Positions 59,125-64,000 of a stretch of 64,000 nucleotides of DNA are shown here, piece after piece (position 1 is the stretch's first letter; each line of letters opens with the position of its first letter). Where the stretch lies: assembly GCA_913774625.1 (NCBI GenBank), contig CAJYHL010000008.1:1-64000 (forward strand), read 5' to 3'. A program made the position numbers and the translations under genes. The notes below the pieces were generated by a model. That model was not told the origin of the DNA, did not search any database, and saw only the letters and a program-made list of their open reading frames with translations. This DNA comes from an uncultured Acidovorax sp. Its GTDB lineage: Bacteria > Pseudomonadota > Gammaproteobacteria > Burkholderiales > Burkholderiaceae_C.

Positions 59125-60402
59125 ATGTCCCGTGTTTTCCGATCCCTTTTCGGCCAGGTCGTCCTGGCGCTGATCGCCGGCGTCGTGCTGGGCCTGCTCT
59201 GGCCCGAGCAGGCCATCGCGCTCAAGCCGCTGGGCGACGGCTTCATCAAGCTCATCAAGATGCTCATCCCGCTGATCGTGTTCTGCGTGGTGGTGCATGG
59301 CATCGCCGGCACGGGCGATCTGCGGCGGGTGGGCCGGGTGGGCGTGAAGGCGCTGATCTACTTCGAGGTGGTGACCACGGTCGCGCTGATGCTGGGCCTG
59401 GGCCTGGCCTTCCTGTTCGAGCCCGGCACGGGCATGAACGTGGACCCACGCGCTCTGGACGGATCGGCCCTGAACGCCTACACCGCCACGGCCGACAAGC
59501 TGGCGAGCGGCGGCTTCAGCGACTTCGTGCTGAAACTCATCCCGAACACCGCCGTCAGCGCGTTTTCCAGCGGCGACGTGCTGCAAGTGCTGCTGTTCTC
59601 CATCGTCTTCGGCGTGGCGCTGTCGCTGCTGGGCGAACGCGGCTCCCGCGTGGCGGGCCTCATCGAAGAGCTGTCGCAGGTGCTGTTCAAGATCATGGGC
59701 CTGCTGATCCGGCTGGCCCCGCTGGGCGTGCTGGGCGCCATCGCCTTCACCGTGGGCAAGTACGGCATCGGCTCGCTCAAGCAGCTGGGCATGCTGGTGG
59801 CCCTGTTCTACCTGGCCGTGTTCCTCTTCGTGGCCGTGGTGCTGGGCCTGATCATGCGCGTGTCGGGCTTCAGCCTGTTCAAGCTGCTGCGCTATCTGCG
59901 CGAGGAGCTGGCCGTGGTGTTCGCCACCACCTCGTCCGACAGCGTGCTGCCCCAGGTGATGGCCAAGCTCAAGAACATGGGCATCCGCGATTCGACCGTG
60001 GGCCTGGTGATTCCCACCGGCTACTCGTTCAACCTCGATGCCTTCTCCATCTACATCACGCTGGCCGCGGTGTTCATCGCCCAGGCCACCAACACGCCCA
60101 TCGGCATGGCCGATCTGCTGACCATCCTGGCGATCTCGCTGGTGACCTCCAAGGGCGCGCACGGCGTGCCGGGCTCTGCCATCGTGGTGCTGGCCGCCAC
60201 GCTGCACGCGGTGCCGGCCATCCCGGCCATCGGCCTGGTGCTGGTGCTGTCGGTGGACTGGTTCATGGGCATCGCCCGCGCCCTGGGCAATCTGATCGGC
60301 AACTGCGTGGCCACGGTGGCCATCGCCGCCTGGGAAGGCGACATCGACCGCGAACGCGCCCATGCCGTGCTGGACGGCCGGGACGTGCAGCCCCTGGCCT
60401 GA
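59125..60402 (+). CDS. dctA: C4-dicarboxylate/proton symporter DctA (425 aa)
   Basis: A DAACS-family symporter for succinate, fumarate and malate. The N-terminal region FRSLFGQVVLALIAGVVLGLLWP, KLIKMLIPLIVFCVVVHGIAG, the hairpin ATTSSDSVLPQVMAKL (serine-rich motif) and the substrate motif GYSFNLDAFSIYITLAAVFIAQATN are typical. The preceding sigma-54 promoter implies control by a DctBD-like two-component system encoded elsewhere. A hairpin GCGTGAC/GTCACGC follows at 60425-60450. Confidence 0.93.
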   Translation: MSRVFRSLFGQVVLALIAGVVLGLLWPEQAIALKPLGDGFIKLIKMLIPLIVFCVVVHGIAGTGDLRRVGRVGVKALIYFEVVTTVALMLGLGLAFLFEPGTGMNVDPRALDGSALNAYTATADKLASGGFSDFVLKLIPNTAVSAFSSGDVLQVLLFSIVFGVALSLLGERGSRVAGLIEELSQVLFKIMGLLIRLAPLGVLGAIAFTVGKYGIGSLKQLGMLVALFYLAVFLFVAVVLGLIMRVSGFSLFKLLRYLREELAVVFATTSSDSVLPQVMAKLKNMGIRDSTVGLVIPTGYSFNLDAFSIYITLAAVFIAQATNTPIGMADLLTILAISLVTSKGAHGVPGSAIVVLAATLHAVPAIPAIGLVLVLSVDWFMGIARALGNLIGNCVATVAIAAWEGDIDRERAHAVLDGRDVQPLA

Positions 60403-60555
60403 AACCCCGGTACCAAGACCGATCGCGTGACGGCCAGCAGGCGGTCACGCAACCATGGCCCGCGATGCCCCAGGCACACGCCTCCTACAGCCGCATGCCG
60501 TCCGGGCGGGACAGGCCGGGGTGCCCCGCCTGCGCCCTCAGAACGTAAACACGTT

Positions 60556-61386
60556 CTAAACCTCGGCTCGGTAGCCCAGCCGGCTCATCATCGCCCTGTG
60601 GTCAGCGACGATCCGGCCGGCCTGCTCGGGCTGCAGCACGCCGCGCCATGCGCCGGAGCGGCCCTGGCGGAAGAAACGCTGCTGCCCCTTCTGGCGCTCG
60701 GCAAAGCCCTCCCGCTCCTCAATGCCGCGCAAGGCCTCGAAATCGCAGGCGTCCACGGCGCGCGCCACGCAGTCTGCTTCCGCCGGCAAGCCCAGGAAGC
60801 GCGCGAGCCGCGCGGCCTCGCCCAGAGGATCGGCCAGCAGCGCTTCGTAGCGCAGCAGCAGCCGGGGGCCCGGCGCATCGTCCAGCCAGGAACGCGCGTG
60901 CCCGGACCACGAACCGAAGCGCTGGGGCGCCTGGGGCCGGAAGGAATGGACGCTGCGGCTCATGACCAGCGCATCGTCCCCCATGCGGGCGATGGCCGTG
61001 TCCACGGCCACGCCCATGTGATCCGCCCAGGAGGGCGCCACGTCACGCGGATCGCGCACGATGTGGACCGTACCCAGCGTCACGTCGGCGGGGAACAGCT
61101 GCGGGTCGTAGCGGTCGTGGACCTTGAGAAAGCGCAGGCGCCGGCCACCCTCCTCGCGGTGCGCCTGGGCACGCATCGCATTCAGTTCGGAAGCGAGCAT
61201 GTCTGCGCTGTCCACCTCGATGCAGGCCTCGAGCCAGGCACGCGCGGCAGAGTTCGGCGCTGCATCGCCCAGCCCTCCCAGGCGCACGGGCGCACCGCCG
61301 GACTGCAGGCTGGCGATCAGGCAGCGCACCCAGGTATTGCCGGACTTGGGGTAGGAGGCGATCCAGAAAATGCCGCGGCGCATCAT
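60556..61386 (-). CDS. Sulfotransferase (276 aa)
   Basis: A PAPS-dependent sulfotransferase. The 5'-phosphosulfate loop is IASYPKSGNTWVRCL at the N-terminus, and the 3'-phosphate motif is HIVRDPRDVAPSW; the last part has FRQGRSGAWRGVL, the RKGxxGDW-like region. The start overlaps the stop of the kinase gene (ATGA), so sulfation is linked to the PqqD-kinase system. The acceptor is unknown. Confidence 0.85.
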   Translation of the reverse strand: MMRRGIFWIASYPKSGNTWVRCLIASLQSGGAPVRLGGLGDAAPNSAARAWLEACIEVDSADMLASELNAMRAQAHREEGGRRLRFLKVHDRYDPQLFPADVTLGTVHIVRDPRDVAPSWADHMGVAVDTAIARMGDDALVMSRSVHSFRPQAPQRFGSWSGHARSWLDDAPGPRLLLRYEALLADPLGEAARLARFLGLPAEADCVARAVDACDFEALRGIEEREGFAERQKGQQRFFRQGRSGAWRGVLQPEQAGRIVADHRAMMSRLGYRAEV

Positions 61387-62291
61387 GTGCGGAACTGCGA
61401 CTCGATCAGATCGGCCGTGGCGTCCAGCGCATCGAAGCTGCGCGGGCGTTGCAGCGTCCAGACGGGCACCACGCGGCCGATGGCGGCGGCCTGGCTGAAA
61501 AGGCGGGCCTGCAGGCCCATGCGCGCAGCCACGCCCGGCTTGGAAAGGCCTGCATGCAGGGCGGTCACGGCAGCGGCGGGCGCAAGCCGCTGCAGCGCCA
61601 CGCCGGGCCCTTCCCGCAGCACCAGCACGGCATCCAGCGGCACGGGCGCGGGGTCGAAGCCCGCGGGGGAACACACATCGTATTTGTCCATGCCTTCGCG
61701 GACCCGCGGCGCCCCTTCGCCGGGAATCTGCAAAGCGTCCATGGATTCGCGCCACAGCTTGAGGCGCGGAAACGCCGGCAGCACCTCGATGCGGCCACCG
61801 CCGCCCTCTGCATCCAGCACCGTGAGATCGTCACCGAGCAGACCGTGCCCGCGCCGCAGCAGCGTGGCCGCCAGGGTCGATTTGCCGGCCCCGCTGTGGC
61901 CCGCGACGGCCAGCGTCCGCGCGCCCACGCGCAGGCAGGCCGCATGCAGCGGAAACAGGCCGCGCTGCAGGCACAGATAGGTCAGCGCCGACCCGAGCAG
62001 GAACAGGCGCCAGCCCGCATCATCGGGACGCAGGCGCTGCACGCGGATACTTTTGCCACCCTGGACGTGGATGCGCACGAGATCCGGGATCTGCAGCAGG
62101 ACGGCACCGTCCTCGCCCACCTGCAGCCAGGAAGGCGGCAGCGTTCCGGTATCGAGCCGGTCCGGCACGGGCCCTTCCTCTATGGCGATATCTTCCGGCG
62201 CATCCTCGGTCCCGGGCCATGGCAGCAGCTCATGCAGCGCAATGCCGCTGCGGACATGCCATCCGCACAGCTGGTAATGGTGGAGGCTCAT
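61383..62291 (-). CDS. HprK-like serine kinase (302 aa)
   Basis: The N-terminal half (about 1-110) is a variable beta-rich domain; the C-terminal half carries the kinase core with Walker A AVAGHSGAGKSTLAATLL, LLGDDLTVLDAEG and LPAFPRLKLW, as in HPr kinase-like proteins. It lacks the other features of true HPr kinase/phosphorylase and no HPr gene is near. Such HprK-related kinases occur beside PqqD-like proteins in putative peptide-modification systems. It is between pqqD-like and sulfotransferase genes, 40 nt and -4 nt apart. Confidence 0.82.
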   Translation of the reverse strand: MSLHHYQLCGWHVRSGIALHELLPWPGTEDAPEDIAIEEGPVPDRLDTGTLPPSWLQVGEDGAVLLQIPDLVRIHVQGGKSIRVQRLRPDDAGWRLFLLGSALTYLCLQRGLFPLHAACLRVGARTLAVAGHSGAGKSTLAATLLRRGHGLLGDDLTVLDAEGGGGRIEVLPAFPRLKLWRESMDALQIPGEGAPRVREGMDKYDVCSPAGFDPAPVPLDAVLVLREGPGVALQRLAPAAAVTALHAGLSKPGVAARMGLQARLFSQAAAIGRVVPVWTLQRPRSFDALDATADLIESQFRT

Positions 62292-62331
62292 GCGCAGTCC
62301 GCTCGCGCAGCGGACGCGCCCTGCATTGCGC

Positions 62332-62613
62332 TCATCGGCGGATCTCCACCGCGCCGGCTTCCTGCAGCTGGCCGATCAGCGCCGCCACATCGGCCTCGAT
62401 AACGGCCCTGTCGCCGGCATAGACCTCCTGCAATCGATCGCACAAAGCCGGGAAGGAACAGGGTTCGGCAATGCGCGACCAGATTTCCCGGCCGACCGGA
62501 TCCAGCGCCAGATACTTGCCGCGCCCGGCAATCATGATGACCAGTTCCTCATCCATATCTGCGGCGAGGCAATCGGGCGCTTGGGCGATCAGGGCATCCG
62601 GTTCAATATTCAT
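62332..62613 (-). CDS. PqqD-like peptide-binding protein (93 aa)
   Basis: A small winged-helix protein of the PqqD/RRE type, used by RiPP enzymes to bind precursor peptides. It shows DEELVIMIAGRGKYLALDPVGREIWSRI and a second helix run ADVAALIGQLQEAGAVEIRR. The chosen ATG 62613 has AAGAAAG at 9 nt; in-frame Met codons at 62622 and 62637 are alternatives. It is first in an operon with the HprK-like kinase and sulfotransferase, which suggests recruitment of a peptide substrate. Confidence 0.78.
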   Translation of the reverse strand: MNIEPDALIAQAPDCLAADMDEELVIMIAGRGKYLALDPVGREIWSRIAEPCSFPALCDRLQEVYAGDRAVIEADVAALIGQLQEAGAVEIRR

Positions 62614-63221
62614 CCACTGCATCTTTCTTGGGAACATTCCATATCGCTCCAGGCGATATTCGTTGATAGACATCCAATAACGCGGCACACGCGCTGCGCT
62701 GCATCCGATATGCGGATATGCGCGCGAGCTGCCCGCGATCGGTCAATAGCAGCAGGCTACGCCTGCATGGCGGACCCGTAAACCGGTCGGAACACCGATA
62801 GTGGGGATTTGGAAAGGCCACACGAAAAACGCGGCATGGCGATAGACGGCGCAGACCGGATAACGATAGCGCTATCGACGGCAAGGAATGTGATGCAGCG
62901 CATATCCGAGCTGCGATAAGTCCTATCGAACCGGTATTGCCCTAGGCAAAGATATCGCTCAGGCCTGTATAAAAAGTACCGGCAAAGCCCTGGCAAACGG
63001 GTATTGCGTCCATCGGTAACAAGCGTAATCAATACGCACCGATGCATGGACGCAGCCGCTGCGCCGGGTTGTCCGGTACGAGCTCGACAGGTATATCGAT
63101 CGCATGCACTCTGGCTTGCGGCGCGCGGTGAAGGCATGCGCAGCCAGAGGTTCTAGGGGAGTCCGGACGACTGCGACAGCGGCGTTCCGGGGGGTGGTAT
63201 TCACATCCGAGGAGGAACTTG
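62614..63221. other. 608-bp palindrome-rich spacer without a convincing gene
   Basis: Visibly less GC-rich than the flanks. It holds 11 CGATA/TATCG pentamers between 62642 and 63098, a perfect CGATAGCGCTATCG (62864-62877), CGATA-AGTCC-TATCG (62914-62928), ATATCGC/GCGATAT (62641-62659) and GCAGGC-TAC-GCCTGC (62752-62766). No open frame in it has a start, ribosome binding site and plausible product. It must contain the divergent promoters of the pqqD-like and collar genes, which I could not place. Confidence 0.6.
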
Positions 63222-63764
63222 ATGTCTGACGCGTACATAGGCGAGATCCGTTTGTTTCCTTTCGACTGGGCACCCGAGGGATGGCTGCCGTGCGACGGCC
63301 GCACGCTGCCGATCCAGAGCAACCAGGCGCTGGCTTCGCTGCTGGGCAACCAGTACGGCGGCGACGGCAGGACCAATTTCAATCTGCCCGACCTGCGCGG
63401 GCGCGTCCCGGTCAGCCAGGGCGTCAATCCCAAGGCCGCGAACCCGGTGAACTACGCCGTCGGCAGCTATGGCGGGCTGGAAAGCGTCGCCCTGACGGCG
63501 GCGCAGGTGCCGCCCCATACGCATGGCGTGAACGCGGTCAATGCCGCGGCCACCACAGGTGCCGTGGTCACGGCGTCCAACGTCCTGCTCGCCCAGCCCC
63601 CCGCTGCGCACGCCCTGTATGCGCCGAGCGGCAGCACCACGGTAGGGCTGGCCGCCGACTCCGTGAGCCAGGAAGGAGCAGGCGCTGCGCACAACAACAT
63701 GCAGCCGTCGCTGGTGCTGAATTTCTGCATCTGCACGGCGGGCCTCTATCCACCGCGCCCCTGA
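63222..63764 (+). CDS. Tail-collar-domain (MdpB-like) protein, first copy (180 aa)
   Basis: A phage-tail-collar-fold protein of the kind annotated as microcystin-dependent protein. SDAYIGEIRLFPFDWAPEGW, CDGRTLPIQSNQALASLLGNQYGGDG and FNLPDLRGRVPVSQG form the collar motif; a C-terminal Ala/Gly/Thr-rich part holds PHTHGVNA and ends NFCICTAGLYPPRP. GGAGGA lies 5 nt before the ATG. Although related to phage proteins, genes like this occur in series outside prophages. A second copy follows after 25 bp. Confidence 0.85.
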   Translation: MSDAYIGEIRLFPFDWAPEGWLPCDGRTLPIQSNQALASLLGNQYGGDGRTNFNLPDLRGRVPVSQGVNPKAANPVNYAVGSYGGLESVALTAAQVPPHTHGVNAVNAAATTGAVVTASNVLLAQPPAAHALYAPSGSTTVGLAADSVSQEGAGAAHNNMQPSLVLNFCICTAGLYPPRP

Positions 63765-63789
63765 TGCCGCAACGAGAAGGAACAACACC

Positions 63790-64000
63790 ATGGATGCCTA
63801 TACCGGCCAGATCATCTTGTTTGCTGGCAACTACGCGCCCGAAAACTGGGCTGTATGCGATGGACGCTCGTTGAAGGTCAGCGATTACCAGGCGCTCTTC
63901 GCGCTGATCGGCACCACCTACGGTGGCGACGGCAGCAGCACGTTCAACCTGCCGGATCTGCGCGGCCGCCTGGCGATCGGCCAGGGCCAGGGAGTGGCGC
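63790..64000 (+). CDS. Tail-collar-domain (MdpB-like) protein, second copy, cut by the window edge
   Basis: Seventy codons are visible. The start DAYTGQIILFAGNYAPENWAVCDGRS and the later YGGDGSSTFNLPDLRGRLAIGQG align with the first copy across the whole collar motif. AAGGA precedes the ATG at 63790. The gene runs off the window; the series may continue. Confidence 0.85.
   Translation, partial: MDAYTGQIILFAGNYAPENWAVCDGRSLKVSDYQALFALIGTTYGGDGSSTFNLPDLRGRLAIGQGQGVA

Noticed and set aside
61383-62291. True HPr kinase/phosphorylase of the nitrogen-PTS
   Set aside because: No HPr, EIIA-Ntr or rpoN-linked genes are near, and beyond the Walker A region the protein lacks the conserved features of HprK/P; the PqqD neighbour points elsewhere.
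60556-62613. Lasso-peptide biosynthetic cluster
   Set aside because: PqqD-like and HprK-like genes do occur in lasso clusters, but there is no asparagine-synthetase-like cyclase, no transglutaminase-like protease and no precursor peptide in the visible sequence.
62603-62884. Possible precursor-peptide frame (93 codons, minus strand) upstream of the PqqD-like gene
   Set aside because: It overlaps the PqqD start in another frame, has no ribosome binding site, and its composition (Arg/Ser/Pro/Cys) looks random. Other short frames in this spacer are no better.
63222-64000. Edge of a prophage
   Set aside because: Collar-domain proteins are phage-related, but no integrase, capsid, portal, terminase or lysis gene is visible, and serial collar genes of this MdpB type are found outside prophages. 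The sequence past 64 kb could change this.

Overview
The window is a stretch of chromosome from a high-GC betaproteobacterium, almost certainly Comamonadaceae (Acidovorax/Paracidovorax/Delftia-like). The basis is the gene order pyrG-kdsA-DUF1330-eno-ftsB, several orphan Bug/TctC-type receptors, a DWETF-tailed chemoreceptor, and short interspersed repeats of a type I associate with this family. No rRNA, tRNA or CRISPR array was seen. About 57 protein genes are supported, and most of the sequence is coding.

Layout: 0.1-7 kb holds a methyl-accepting chemotaxis protein and topoisomerase IV (parE-parC, minus strand). 6.8-12 kb (plus strand) holds an MFS carrier, a small membrane protein, a methyltransferase, dapA, bamC and an MBL-fold hydrolase. 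12-19 kb is mixed: lipoproteins, the ribosomal oxygenase roxA, an aldehyde dehydrogenase, a SlyD-type isomerase, and dut-coaBC. 19-24.5 kb is the pyrG-kdsA-DUF1330-eno-ftsB housekeeping block. 24.6-30 kb holds hslO, a gamma-carbonic anhydrase, a DUF455 gene and a tandem pair of degenerate EAL-HDOD regulators. 29.8-33 kb holds xerD between two orphan Bug receptors. 33-38 kb holds an AEC carrier, divergent queG and tsaE-amiC, an OsmB-like lipoprotein and a DedA protein.

Two operon-scale modules stand out. The first (38.3-46.7 kb) is a purine/ureide catabolic island: membrane urate oxidase puuD, xdhC, hiuH, a GntR regulator next to a perfect 18-bp palindrome, puuE, a UraD-allantoate amidohydrolase fusion, and an M20 hydrolase. 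Together they would take urate through HIU, OHCU and allantoin to allantoate and beyond. The second (49.7-56.9 kb) is a low-oxygen respiration island: a GbsR-type regulator divergent from cydD-cydC-cydA-cydB-cydX, with an FNR-like box in the shared promoter.

56.9-60.4 kb holds a lipoprotein gamma-glutamyltransferase and dctA, which has a well-spaced sigma-54 promoter. The right end (60.5-64 kb) is the least understood part: a PqqD-like protein, an HprK-like kinase and a sulfotransferase on the minus strand, facing away from two tail-collar-domain (MdpB-like) proteins across a 608-bp palindrome-rich spacer. It looks like a peptide or protein modification system without a recognisable substrate gene in view.

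At non-coding scale the window carries three copies of a short repeat (one inside the DUF455 coding sequence), two copies of a ~90-bp palindromic element, clusters of CGATA/TATCG motifs, and at least seven genes whose -10-like hexamer lies 6-9 nt before the start codon, suggesting leaderless mRNAs.
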